Source: a virus. From it: a stretch of 57,071 bases of DNA. The position numbers were made by a program, and so were the translations under genes. Below are positions 21,564-29,354 of the stretch, one piece after another. The stretch covers positions 1-57,071 of IMG/VR virus record IMGVR_UViG_3300021959_007110; one strand, 5' to 3'. The notes beneath the pieces are model-generated. The model had not been told where the DNA came from. It made no database searches and saw only the letters and a list, made by a program, of their open reading frames with translations. Position 1 is the stretch's first letter, and each line of letters starts with the position of its first letter.

Positions 21564-22098
21564 AGTACCTATTAAATATTGAGGTTAAATCTTTTTTAGT
21601 TTTACCTAAGTAGTTAGGAGAGCTTACAAAATCCACAAAAGCCCATCTGTAATTATCCACTACCGGCTGAATTCTATGAACCATAAAACAAGGAAAATAC
21701 ATGGTTTTGCCTGGTTTAGGGTATATTCTAGCTATTATCTTATCGGGTTCTGGTGCAGAAAAGTCTGTCTGTAAAACTCTCTCATTTTTCGGATTCCAAG
21801 TACCTATTTCAAAAGGCTTACCCTCAGTAAGATAAACAATATGCGTCCAAAAACGACTTGCTCTAGAAGAAGTAAGTCTCCCATGAGAATAATCTAGGTT
21901 ATCAAAATGCCACTCATAACCTTCTCCTGGTTTTAATAAAATTGCAACTTTATCGGCTACATCACATCTCCACTGATGCCCGTACCTAGTATAGTTTTTA
22001 GAGCAATAGTCTACTAACTTTGTAGAACTCTTAGCTATTGATTCTGAGAACCCGACAGTAACTGCGTCGGCCCATTCTGGGTCAATGTAATCTTCCAT
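21523..22098 (-). CDS. 2OG/Fe(II)-dependent oxygenase, 191 aa
   Basis: Landmarks: VAILLKPGEGYEWHFDNLDY (H-x-D metal site near residue 66), RFWTHIVYLTEG, then PGKTMYFPCFMVHRIQPVVD (distal His near 145) with RWAFVDF carrying the 2OG-binding Arg. This is a prolyl-hydroxylase-like fold of phage type. It overlaps the carbamoyltransferase by 41 bases and the SGNH gene by 64 bases in different frames. It may hydroxylate a sugar, protein or small substrate before carbamoylation; order of action is inference. Confidence 0.8.
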   Translation of the reverse strand: MEDYIDPEWADAVTVGFSESIAKSSTKLVDYCSKNYTRYGHQWRCDVADKVAILLKPGEGYEWHFDNLDYSHGRLTSSRASRFWTHIVYLTEGKPFEIGTWNPKNERVLQTDFSAPEPDKIIARIYPKPGKTMYFPCFMVHRIQPVVDNYRWAFVDFVSSPNYLGKTKKDLTSIFNRYFDEHTRSQLLSPR

Positions 22099-22670
22099 CT
22101 ATCATAAACCTCTTTAGCAAGTAAGGGTGCAAATGCAAAATGCCCTTTTTGATTCATATGACCTGCATATCCAGCATACTCACCCTCTTTCTTTGCAAAA
22201 TCTCTTAAATATTGATTCCATATGCAAGGATGCCCTTGTATCAACGGATCTTCTATAACACAGGGGCGATAAATAGGAACAATCATAAGATTGTCTGGAG
22301 TACAAGTGTTTAAAACGGATAATACAAATAATACATGAGTACGCCAGTACCATTTTAGTTTGGTAAACTTTTTAAACCAAAGTTTCCTAGTCAAGTCCCC
22401 CCAAGGGTCTTCTGAACCATACGGATAGGGTAATAAATATTTATGCTCACCTGTAGGGTCTGCTCTGTGGTGATGCCCCACTAACCAGATAACCTTAAAA
22501 TCCTTGACAAGTTCGTTTCGTATGATAAAATCAGCTTGAACATCTATACTGGCTCCAGTTTCTTCCCAGCGATTTTTTAAGCCTAGTATGTCAAATACCG
22601 TAAAGTTGGCCTCATCATTTTGCATAGACCAAGAATTACCCATAACAAAGATTTCATTATTAATGTACAT
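22035..22670 (-). CDS. SGNH-hydrolase-like protein, leftward copy
   Basis: A 211-residue protein. Block I FVMGNSWSMQND (GNSWS, the nucleophile in GDS-like context) near residue 8, block III-like WLVGHHHRADPTG near 61, and block V GHMNQKGHFAFAP (N..GH in place of D..H) near 185. These agree with SGNH/GDSL esterases that remove or add acyl groups on glycans. It faces a second SGNH gene on the other strand. The two start codons are the two ends of one palindrome, ATGTACAT (22663-22670). Confidence 0.55.
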   Translation of the reverse strand: MYINNEIFVMGNSWSMQNDEANFTVFDILGLKNRWEETGASIDVQADFIIRNELVKDFKVIWLVGHHHRADPTGEHKYLLPYPYGSEDPWGDLTRKLWFKKFTKLKWYWRTHVLFVLSVLNTCTPDNLMIVPIYRPCVIEDPLIQGHPCIWNQYLRDFAKKEGEYAGYAGHMNQKGHFAFAPLLAKEVYDRWKITLTQNGPTQLLSGSQNQ

Positions 22671-23325
22671 AGTAACCTGCGGAGATAGTTTTACAAAAGG
22701 CGAAGGCCTTGAGAATAGTTCTCAAGCATATCCTTACCAACTTCAAAAGTTATTAAAATCTGATAAATTAACTAATCTTTCTCAAAGTGGTGCATCTGAA
22801 TACCTTATTACAGCACAAGTTGAGGAAGCTGTCAAGTTAAAACCTGATTTGATTGTAGTCGGCCATACAAGCGAATATAGGTGGCAAGTATGGGACGTAA
22901 GAAACAACATAACTCAAGGATTCATAGTCGCGAACCATGTGATTAAAAATGAAAAGTACTATAGAAACTGGATACTCTCTGAACAAATTTTAGCTAATCG
23001 TAGGTCAGAAGATAAAAAGCACCAAGCCGCGTGGCACGCAGCTGGAATGTTATATTACTCGGATGAAGAGTTAGTAAGAAGGCTATGGAGTGGGGCAGTA
23101 GCGAAACAAATATTATTGTGTCAACGAGCCAATATACCAATGATACATCATTGTTGTTTTCCCCACCTACACCCGCTTCTAGAAGAACTAACCGATGACT
23201 ATGTAAAATTTCATCTAGACTTAGAAAAGCACGACGACTTTGCCCCCGATAACTCTCATGCAGGGGCAATTAGTCATATGAAATTAGCAACACTGCTTAT
23301 GAGCAAGCATCTACCCACTCTTTAA
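22663..23325 (+). CDS. SGNH-hydrolase-like protein, the only rightward gene in the left arm
   Basis: The ATG at 22663 gives MYIVTCGDSFTKGEGLENSS, so the block I GDSFT sits next to the start, as in SGNH hydrolases; LSQSGASEYLIT is block II (G), VVGHTSEYRW block III, and DNSHAGAISHMKLA block V (D..H). 220 residues. A longer in-frame start upstream would lie inside the opposite gene and is unlikely. No ribosome binding site is evident. It ends against the DsbA-like gene in a convergent 29-base overlap. Probably a glycan esterase or acyltransferase. Confidence 0.7.
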   Translation: MYIVTCGDSFTKGEGLENSSQAYPYQLQKLLKSDKLTNLSQSGASEYLITAQVEEAVKLKPDLIVVGHTSEYRWQVWDVRNNITQGFIVANHVIKNEKYYRNWILSEQILANRRSEDKKHQAAWHAAGMLYYSDEELVRRLWSGAVAKQILLCQRANIPMIHHCCFPHLHPLLEELTDDYVKFHLDLEKHDDFAPDNSHAGAISHMKLATLLMSKHLPTL

Positions 23326-23533
23326 TTTCATCCCATTTTTCCTCTTCTTCTTCAAGAGAATTTTTGCGAACAATAGTGGCTACTTTAGTGATAGTAGCGA
23401 CAGGTAAGCCATATTCAGTTTTAATGTCCTTTTTTAGCTCTGCAATAGATTCTCGAATAGATTCTGCTTGAATCATCAAGTCTACGATGCGTGAAATTTC
23501 TTTACGTACTTCTTGTTTTAGTGCTGGTTCCAT
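23297..23533 (-). CDS. T4 DsbA-like double-stranded DNA-binding protein
   Basis: Start MEPALKQEVRKEISRIVDLM at 23533 has GAGGAA before it; 78 residues. The pattern EISRIVDLMIQAESIRESIA, ELKKDIKTEYGLPVA, ITKVATIVRKNSLEEEEEKW matches the helical T4 DsbA family, which in T4 assists late promoter recognition. In this phage it may regulate the late (leftward) arm. Ends convergently against the SGNH gene. Family assignment is from pattern only. Confidence 0.6.
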   Translation of the reverse strand: MEPALKQEVRKEISRIVDLMIQAESIRESIAELKKDIKTEYGLPVATITKVATIVRKNSLEEEEEKWDEIKEWVDACS

Positions 23534-23534
23534 T

Positions 23535-24167
23535 TTATTCCTCAAAGTTAAAAAGGTTGAAGTCTGTCCAATAGCGATCTGCTATTAAACTTTTTTGACT
23601 ACGACTGAGAGATATTTCCATGTTAGAAACATTAGCTCTTTCTAATGTACAACCATGAGTTTTTAGCAAATGTGTTAGGCTAAATAAATCTTCGTCAAAG
23701 TCATATATTAATTTAGGTATTATAATAAAATTATCAGAACATAAGAAGCGATAAATGGGTTGAAAATGGTGATTACAGTCTTCTAAATCACGCTCATCGA
23801 GTAAATAATGTAAAAAATAATTTAGATTATGAACTCTCGATAAATTTATATTAGGATCTAATTCTAAACAGCGTTCAGTGTCCCGGAGAGCAAAATGTTT
23901 ATATAAGGCTAACAACCTGCGATAAGGAGAGCGAACAACTGAAATATTAAAGTTACCGTTAACTTCTGCATAACTCGGTGTTATGTAAGTTAAGTTTAAG
24001 TTGTGATGTATGTAGTAGTAATCAGTAGAAGACTCATCAAATATTTTTTGCTTTGCAAGTGCAGCTTTTACAGCCGTACAACCACATTTAGGAACTGCCC
24101 AATAGTTTAATTTGTAGTCTGTAAATTGAGTTATATTAAAGAATTTACTTTTATCATACTTTTTCAT
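23535..24167 (-). CDS. Sulfotransferase family 2-like protein
   Basis: A 210-residue protein. YWAVPKCGCTAVKAALAKQ near residue 27 is the 5'-phosphosulfate loop (PKCGCTS-like in carbohydrate sulfotransferases) and ISVVRSPYRRLLALYKHF near 75 is the 3'-phosphate motif (R.P..R..S/A.Y). It would move sulfate from PAPS to a carbohydrate. It sits directly before the glycosyltransferase-like gene with a 14-base overlap. An APS-kinase-like protein at 55841 could supply PAPS; the link is inference. Confidence 0.8.
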   Translation of the reverse strand: MKKYDKSKFFNITQFTDYKLNYWAVPKCGCTAVKAALAKQKIFDESSTDYYYIHHNLNLTYITPSYAEVNGNFNISVVRSPYRRLLALYKHFALRDTERCLELDPNINLSRVHNLNYFLHYLLDERDLEDCNHHFQPIYRFLCSDNFIIIPKLIYDFDEDLFSLTHLLKTHGCTLERANVSNMEISLSRSQKSLIADRYWTDFNLFNFEE

Positions 24168-25422
24168 CCAAAAACTCCCTCAAGTCTAAGACTCTATTTT
24201 CAAAGTTTTTTTGATTATGTAAAAATATAGGCTCACAGTCGTCTAACAAAGATTTCATTTCAGAACTACTTGATTCAATTACTTTTTTAGCCTCTATAAA
24301 AGCTCTCATAAAACGTTCATAGTCACTAGAAGTTTGATCATAAGTTTCATTAATCATTGGATGAAATGATTGATAACCTAGTTGATTGAACCATTTAAGT
24401 GTGTCTTTTTGTCCAATAACAACAAAGGGCTTTTTACAAGCTATATTTCGCCATATTTTTTCAGTTATTAAAGGCCAATCTATAACGTTATCCGAAAAAT
24501 ACGCTTCTATAACTAAGTTAAAATCTATCGCATCCATTGCTTTAGAAATAACTAAAAAATCGTCTGTAGTATAATGTTTGCCAGAAGTAAGTGGTTCAAT
24601 ATTTAAATCTTTTAGTCGTGAATCATTACAATCATTTTGTAGAGCTTTGTATGTCTCAGGAAGAAACTCTCCTTGAAAGTCAACACTTACTAAACCTTTT
24701 TTTAATAAGTCATTTTGCTCCAATAAAGTATTAATGAGTACAGCACCAATATGTTTATCTGTACGCTTATTAAGTAGTAAAAATCTTTTTTTAGGGTAAT
24801 CAGGATCAACATTTTCTGGAATACCAGGCCATTCGTAATCTAAAGGAATATTGAATCTCAAATGTTTATTCTTACCTTTAGTTTCTAAAGTAAAAGTATT
24901 ATGAGGGTCATACATATGCCTAGCACAGAAATGAAGTTCTAAAAAGCTAGGAAAACAGTGAATTCGATTATGATCTACAAATCGTTGATCACTAATATTT
25001 ATATGTAATCTGTCGTTAGGAACTTGAGTGCAGTCATCTAAAGATGCAATAAGCTGTTCAAAGTCATAACGATTAGGAGGCTCCATAGAGGCATCAATTA
25101 TTACCCGTCCTTTTCCCTGTTTTAAAGAATTAATTACACGCTCATCTATATAAGACCAAAAACCAAAGTCTTCGTGGTGGTTATTGATAAGAGTTCTGAC
25201 TTGAAGGTAAGGTTCTTGCATTAACACGGGATATATAAATGAATCAACTGTATCAATTTCGTCAGGTGAGATTATACGAATGTCAGGGAGAAAAAACTGA
25301 AACATCCACGGAATTTGTCTTTTATATTTAGGACAATAGTGAATATCGTTTTCAAGATACCCAGTAAGATTAGGGAACCAGATGTTTGGTTTCCATTCAT
25401 GTTCATATACAAGATTTATCAT
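24154..25422 (-). CDS. Glycosyltransferase-like protein (GT-B, exostosin/fucosyltransferase-like C-terminus)
   Basis: A 422-residue protein. The C-terminal part DWPLITEKIWRNIACKKPFV, VIGQKDTLKWFNQLGYQSF and HPMINETYDQ follows the conserved donor-binding block of exostosin- and fucosyltransferase-like GT-B enzymes (TEK..R.i..kPf...G). The N-terminal half has RFLLLNKRTDKHIGA, as in related marine-phage proteins. No membrane segments. It probably adds a sugar to a virus-specified glycan together with the neighbouring sulfotransferase and carbamoyltransferase. Confidence 0.6.
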   Translation of the reverse strand: MINLVYEHEWKPNIWFPNLTGYLENDIHYCPKYKRQIPWMFQFFLPDIRIISPDEIDTVDSFIYPVLMQEPYLQVRTLINNHHEDFGFWSYIDERVINSLKQGKGRVIIDASMEPPNRYDFEQLIASLDDCTQVPNDRLHINISDQRFVDHNRIHCFPSFLELHFCARHMYDPHNTFTLETKGKNKHLRFNIPLDYEWPGIPENVDPDYPKKRFLLLNKRTDKHIGAVLINTLLEQNDLLKKGLVSVDFQGEFLPETYKALQNDCNDSRLKDLNIEPLTSGKHYTTDDFLVISKAMDAIDFNLVIEAYFSDNVIDWPLITEKIWRNIACKKPFVVIGQKDTLKWFNQLGYQSFHPMINETYDQTSSDYERFMRAFIEAKKVIESSSSEMKSLLDDCEPIFLHNQKNFENRVLDLREFLDEKV

Positions 25423-25772
25423 TGTACAATTTTAAAAGTTTCTCTTACTTTTTCAGGGCGTTTACGGATAAGTTTTTGTTCCTGAAGACTGCTCATGACT
25501 TCTGAAAATAATTCTAAGCTTTGGTCGCCGGAAGGTACGTACTGGTTATTAACAGCACTTTTGATAATTAGTTTTTGATGAAGAATATTAAGGGCAGTGA
25601 CTAGATTAGCTGAACCAATGATGCGAGAACCTGTAAAGTCTCCTTCAGTGCGAGATCTTACAAGTTCCCAAGTATCGTTTTCCCAGATTTCTCCAGAATC
25701 ATCGTCAAACACTTCAATCGGCATGCCTTGGATAATTTTCCAGACTAATCCTGAAGCTTCAGATAGCTGCAT
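25419..25772 (-). CDS. Hypothetical protein, 117 aa
   Basis: Start at MQLSEASGLVWKIIQGMPIE (25772) is preferred over a longer frame because GGGAG sits seven bases upstream and the extra residues are encoded by a palindromic intergenic element. The protein has an acidic N-terminal half (EVFDDDSGEIWENDTWELVR) and a helical C-terminus (LFSEVMSSLQEQKLIRKRPE). Not recognised. Overlaps the next start by four bases. Being near the divergent promoter it may be expressed early. Confidence 0.55.
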   Translation of the reverse strand: MQLSEASGLVWKIIQGMPIEVFDDDSGEIWENDTWELVRSRTEGDFTGSRIIGSANLVTALNILHQKLIIKSAVNNQYVPSGDQSLELFSEVMSSLQEQKLIRKRPEKVRETFKIVQ

Positions 25773-25805
25773 AGGCTTGCTCCCTACGGTCGCAGATTCG
25801 AGACA

Positions 25806-25909
25806 CACGCTTTGCGTGGACTTATGAGGCGACCCAATCATCGCGATGTGGTTGTTGATAGAACCAAGCTAGTGCAACTCCTACACCACGGCAGACGCTC
25901 TGCGAGCGT
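25806..25909. repeat. Pair of GC-rich short palindromic elements
   Basis: CACGC-TTT-GCGTG (25806-25818) lies in the gap between two genes, and ACGCTC-TGC-GAGCGT (25895-25909) lies in the 3' end of the upstream coding region. Both are much richer in G+C than the surroundings and have three-base loops. They look like small mobile palindromic repeats of the kind scattered in bacterial chromosomes. Confidence 0.45.
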
Positions 25910-26193
25910 AGCGCTAAAACAAACTCACGTTTGAACTGTAGCCAAGGATTGCGACAGTCTTTAACCGGCTGGAGTTGAGCTATATCACGCTGGTTCCAAT
26001 GCTGACAACGCTGTGCATACGCTGCCTCAACGTTAAGTGAACGTGTAGACTCATCGAGTCTTTTTTCTAACAGAGTGAACAGCTCTTGAAAAGCTTCGCT
26101 TTTCTCGCTATCACTTAGCTGTGAGATGCTAATGCGACGTGCGTTTCTAACTAAATCACGATATGCGTTCTTCGACACAAGCTTAAAATACAT
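25822..26193 (-). CDS. Hypothetical helical protein, 123 aa
   Basis: Begins MYFKLVSKNAYRDLVRNARR and has two long helices (ISISQLSDSEKSEAFQELFTLLEKRLDESTRS) followed by an Arg/Trp/Gln-rich segment (CQHWNQRDIAQLQPVKDCRN). The C-terminal part (LRSQSVCRGVGVALAWFYQQ) is encoded partly by the GC-rich palindrome, so an insertion may have extended the frame. No family recognised. Confidence 0.5.
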   Translation of the reverse strand: MYFKLVSKNAYRDLVRNARRISISQLSDSEKSEAFQELFTLLEKRLDESTRSLNVEAAYAQRCQHWNQRDIAQLQPVKDCRNPWLQFKREFVLALRSQSVCRGVGVALAWFYQQPHRDDWVAS

Positions 26194-26256
26194 TTTTTAT
26201 ACCTTTATTAATAGCATGGTTTATGGGTAAGTGCAATTCAAAAAATATTATAATAA

Positions 26257-26571
26257 CTACTCATCATAAAGCGGTTCTAACATCTTAGGCGGTAGCGAAA
26301 ATTTTCCTTTGCTCCAGAACTCTTTCTGAGAATAATAGTAGTTTGAAGTAATTGATCGCCAGTAAGCATTAATACGATGCACTGCACGATTATATTGATC
26401 ATGAAATGGCGCGGTATAGATGTCTAACCGATTATGGGCTTGCTCCATCCATTCATGAGCCAGCCACGGATTCCAACGAGCTACATTTTCCGCTTCATGG
26501 ATAGTACGTCTCACTGACCAGTCTGCATAGCCTACATCAGTTCCAAAGGGTACGGGTTTAGCGCGTGCCAT
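26257..26571 (-). CDS. Hypothetical Trp/Tyr-rich protein, 104 aa
   Basis: Landmarks: MARAKPVPFGTDVGYADWSV, HEAENVARWNPWLAHEWMEQ, HRINAYWRSITSNYYYSQKE, LPPKMLEPLYDE. Unusually rich in Trp, Tyr and His for this genome, which usually marks a compact binding domain. Overlaps the 63-residue gene by 14 bases. Located in the first leftward unit after the divergent promoter. No family recognised. Confidence 0.55.
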   Translation of the reverse strand: MARAKPVPFGTDVGYADWSVRRTIHEAENVARWNPWLAHEWMEQAHNRLDIYTAPFHDQYNRAVHRINAYWRSITSNYYYSQKEFWSKGKFSLPPKMLEPLYDE

Positions 26572-26749
26572 ATTTAACAGTCTCCTGTACGTTATTTAAA
26601 TGGTTATAGTGGTCAACAATGTCTACAACAAATCGAGCTGCAAAGAACTCGCCATGAGTATTAAATAGATCTGTATACTCTTGCATAATGTCGGGGGCAT
26701 GTTGATTAAGAAAAGTTTTAGCTTCTGAGAGGGTTGGTCTTTTGTGCAT
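26558..26749 (-). CDS. Hypothetical helical protein, 63 aa
   Basis: First gene of the leftward arm, 27 bases after a TTGC-type promoter. Residues 1-20 MHKRPTLSEAKTFLNQHAPD, then helices carrying ARFVVDIVDHYNHLNNVQET. Simple two-helix layout. First position after the divergent promoter suggests an early host-takeover role. No family recognised. Confidence 0.55.
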   Translation of the reverse strand: MHKRPTLSEAKTFLNQHAPDIMQEYTDLFNTHGEFFAARFVVDIVDHYNHLNNVQETVKYGTR

Positions 26750-26776
26750 AGTAGTCCCTTTTTATTGTTATAATGT

Positions 26777-26805
26777 ATTTTATATAAAATTTTGCCAAAT
26801 AGCAA
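26777..26805 (-). promoter_or_regulatory. Main leftward promoter
   Basis: Minus strand TTGCTA, 17 bases, TAAAAT. An inverted repeat TTGCC...GGCAA (26792-26810) covers the -35 box and could be an operator. Confidence 0.55.
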
Positions 26806-26835
26806 GGCAAAGATTAGGTTAAAACGTGAAAGTTG

Positions 26836-26864
26836 TTGACTTGACATAAAATTATTGATACAGT
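26836..26864 (+). promoter_or_regulatory. Main rightward promoter, predicted leaderless start
   Basis: TTGACT, 17 bases, TACAGT, with a second overlapping TTGACA at 26841-26846. The expected transcription start, about seven bases after the -10 box, coincides with the ATG at 26871, and no ribosome binding site precedes that ATG. Confidence 0.5.
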
Positions 26865-26870
26865 ATTGCT

Positions 26871-27059
26871 ATGTATGTAACTGAAAAAACACTCAAGATG
26901 GAAATGAGAGAAATGCAATCTACTATTAACGAGGTTGCTAACGATCTTGGAGGAGATATTCGCTATCTTCACCAAGAAATTACTGACCTTCGCAATGAAC
27001 TATCTATGCTAAGAATTGATGTAGATGAATTAAAGGAAAAATTGAATGCCAACATATAA
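26871..27059 (+). CDS. Coiled-coil protein, 62 aa
   Basis: First rightward gene. Starts MYVTEKTLKMEMREMQSTIN and is a single heptad-repeat helix to the end (LHQEITDLRNELSMLRIDVD), so it should dimerise or trimerise. No ribosome binding site upstream; see the leaderless promoter. Overlaps the next gene by 14 bases. Possibly a small regulator of early expression; no evidence for the target. Confidence 0.65.
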   Translation: MYVTEKTLKMEMREMQSTINEVANDLGGDIRYLHQEITDLRNELSMLRIDVDELKEKLNANI

Positions 27060-27330
27060 AATAGTGTTATTTGCAGATGATTCTCAACCAACACAAGTAC
27101 AATACATGAAAAATCAGAAAAAAGCAATAGAAGATGCAATTCCTGACCTTGTAGTTGAGGAAGCTAATCAAAATGATGCTAGACTTAAGAGACACTCTAA
27201 ACAGGCCCGTGCAAATCGTCTACCTGCTATACTAGTGCTAAAAGATGATTTTAAAGTGCAGATAAAAAATTTCAAACTAGATAATTCTCAAGTTATCGCT
27301 TGGATCAAAGGAATTATGGGAATCTCCTAA
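27046..27330 (+). CDS. Hypothetical protein, 94 aa (possible thioredoxin-like fold)
   Basis: Begins MPTYKIVLFADDSQPTQVQY (beta strand, helix), has RLPAILVLKDDFKVQIKNFK (cis-Pro-like strand after ANRLPAILV) and ends in a helix. That beta-alpha-beta plus LPAI pattern resembles thioredoxin-like proteins, but the CxxC motif is absent, so redox activity is not expected. Stop abuts the aminotransferase ATG without spacing. Confidence 0.5.
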   Translation: MPTYKIVLFADDSQPTQVQYMKNQKKAIEDAIPDLVVEEANQNDARLKRHSKQARANRLPAILVLKDDFKVQIKNFKLDNSQVIAWIKGIMGIS

Positions 27331-28422
27331 ATGCCCAAGGCTGTTGCCTTCATACCTCATAAACGAAGAATAGAACGTCATCGAGTAGACTATCTTCGTG
27401 CTATCTCAGATAATATGGATGATCCTTATCAAACAGAAGATGGTAGAGAGATGCGAGGAGTACAGCTTGCTCTTGCAAATAAGTGTACTGAACTAAGCGA
27501 TGTTACTCACTGGCAATTTACAGACTGTTGTACAGATGCTCTTCAAATTTCAATTGCCGCTCTCACAAAACCTAATGACACAGTAATCGTTCCATCTTAT
27601 GGTTGGCGAGCATTTGCTAATGCAGTGGTATTTATGAATCGTCGTATTCGTTTCTGTGATATAGATGCCACAGGTAATATAGATTTAAACCAACTTGAAA
27701 CCTTAATTAAAACAACACAAGCTGCTGCAGTGGTCATAGTTCATAACTTTGGGACAGTTGCACGAGTAGATCAGATAGTTAAAGTTTGTGAAACCTACGG
27801 AACTCACATCATTGAAGACGCAGCTCCAGCATTTTATATGGGAGAGCCGTACTCATATGTTCCCGGCTCTATGAGTTCTACCGCGTGTTTTTCTTTTGAT
27901 TTTACAAAGTATCCAGGAACGCTCGGATCTGGTGGGGCTATCTGTACTAACTCTGATGAAATTGCTAATCGAATCTATGAAATATCAGCACACGGCAGAG
28001 GAAAAGATAAGGAAATACATTGTGTAGGTACAAAATCATACATGGACATGACATCATGCGCAGTTCTTCTAAAAGAAATAGAATTGTTTGAGCAAAACCA
28101 GTATAGAGAGCGTCGAAGACAGATTGCTACTTGGTATAAAGACAATCTTCCCTATGGAAATATACCTGGAGAAAATTATGTTTGGGAGAGATATACAATG
28201 AGTGTACCTTCCTTTGAAGTAGATGAGGTGATTCAAAAACTTAACTCTGTAAAGTGTCTTGCTAGAACATTTTTTAAAGAACCTCTTCATTTGCTACCGT
28301 GGCTTAATCCTGAAAAGGATGATTGTCCAAAAACAGTGGAGTTTTGCTCTTCTACTGTTCATCTACCTTCTCATCATTATTTAACTGATGAGGAACTTGA
28401 AAGAATAAAGTCTGTGCTATGA
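27331..28422 (+). CDS. DegT/DnrJ/EryC1-type sugar aminotransferase
   Basis: A 363-residue PLP enzyme: VIVPSYGWRAFANAVVFMNR, VIVHNFGTVARVDQIVKVCE, HIIEDAAPAFYMG (PLP-binding D/A), and FSFDFTKYPGTLGSGGAICT, where the Lys of FTKYPG is the Schiff-base residue. These enzymes aminate keto-sugar nucleotides (ArnB, DesI type). Followed by an epimerase with a four-base overlap, fitting an amino-sugar route. Length is normal for the family. A second, more divergent copy is at 33721. Confidence 0.88.
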   Translation: MPKAVAFIPHKRRIERHRVDYLRAISDNMDDPYQTEDGREMRGVQLALANKCTELSDVTHWQFTDCCTDALQISIAALTKPNDTVIVPSYGWRAFANAVVFMNRRIRFCDIDATGNIDLNQLETLIKTTQAAAVVIVHNFGTVARVDQIVKVCETYGTHIIEDAAPAFYMGEPYSYVPGSMSSTACFSFDFTKYPGTLGSGGAICTNSDEIANRIYEISAHGRGKDKEIHCVGTKSYMDMTSCAVLLKEIELFEQNQYRERRRQIATWYKDNLPYGNIPGENYVWERYTMSVPSFEVDEVIQKLNSVKCLARTFFKEPLHLLPWLNPEKDDCPKTVEFCSSTVHLPSHHYLTDEELERIKSVL

Positions 28423-29354
28423 AGATACTAATAACAGGAGGGATGGGTTTTATAGGAGCACATCTAGTAGCAGAATTAGGACGGACTCATGACGTAGATA
28501 TACTTGACGGATTTACCGATGAGTATGTAGGCTATAAATATATTCATCGAGGTACAAAAGGTTTACAAGAAACTAATGAGATTGAGAAACGTCATAGAAA
28601 ACTCAATCTAAAGTATAGAATTGATTTAGTAAAAGGTAAATTCAATCAATACTATAAAAAATGGAGTTTTGAAGATATTCCAAGAGCAAACTATGATTTA
28701 GTACTTAACTTTGGAGCTTTGTCAGAAGCTATCCTATCACAACATTTTCCAAAATTTACTTCAGATTCTATAGTACAAGGATTAAGTTTAATTAAATTGT
28801 ACCTTCCTAAAACACCTGTTCTACATATAAGTAGTAGCATGGTTTACGGCACTTGGGAAGGAGTAATTGACGAGCAGTACTCTTTAGGAGCTGTGGACCA
28901 TTACGGGGACAGTAAAATAAAGGCAGAAACTATCTGCGGAGAGAATGATGTAATTTTGCGACCCATACATGTTTATGGTATGGGAGATGGTAAATTTTCA
29001 ATCTGGATGAATATAGAAAGACAGATTGCAGCTGCAAAACCTGTTATGGTTGAGAGAGCTGGTTGTATCTACATAGACGATTTCGTTTTAGCAATCAAAA
29101 ATATTTTAGACAGCTGGTGTCCTGGCATTTATAATATTTCATACGCATTTACGAGAAACGCGGAAGCACTGGCTAATATATATCCAGAGCCCTTTGATGT
29201 TCAGTATAAATCAGGACCAACGGGTAAACCAAGAGGGCTGCTAGATAATAGCAAACTAATAAATACATTTGATGTAAACTTTAAATTTACAAATTATGAT
29301 GATACAGTGAGAGACTACTATAGAAAATATGAAAATTTTTGTAAGAAACAATGA
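28419..29354 (+). CDS. NAD-dependent sugar epimerase/dehydratase (extended SDR)
   Basis: A 311-residue protein. Rossmann motif MKILITGGMGFIGAHLVAEL (GxxGxxG), then FGALSEAILSQHF, ISSSMVYGTWEGVI (catalytic Ser/Tyr region) and DHYGDSKIKAETI (Y-G-x-x-K instead of YxxxK spacing: HYGDSK). Later RPIHVYGMGDGKFS. It alters a nucleotide-sugar (epimerisation or dehydration). Starts ATGA-overlapping with the aminotransferase stop and ends overlapping bS21. Product unknown. Confidence 0.85.
   Translation: MKILITGGMGFIGAHLVAELGRTHDVDILDGFTDEYVGYKYIHRGTKGLQETNEIEKRHRKLNLKYRIDLVKGKFNQYYKKWSFEDIPRANYDLVLNFGALSEAILSQHFPKFTSDSIVQGLSLIKLYLPKTPVLHISSSMVYGTWEGVIDEQYSLGAVDHYGDSKIKAETICGENDVILRPIHVYGMGDGKFSIWMNIERQIAAAKPVMVERAGCIYIDDFVLAIKNILDSWCPGIYNISYAFTRNAEALANIYPEPFDVQYKSGPTGKPRGLLDNSKLINTFDVNFKFTNYDDTVRDYYRKYENFCKKQ

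Noticed and set aside
25773-25841. N-terminal extension of the 117-aa hypothetical protein
   Set aside because: The extra 23 residues are encoded by the palindromic GC-rich element, and a better ribosome binding site lies right before the internal ATG at 25772.
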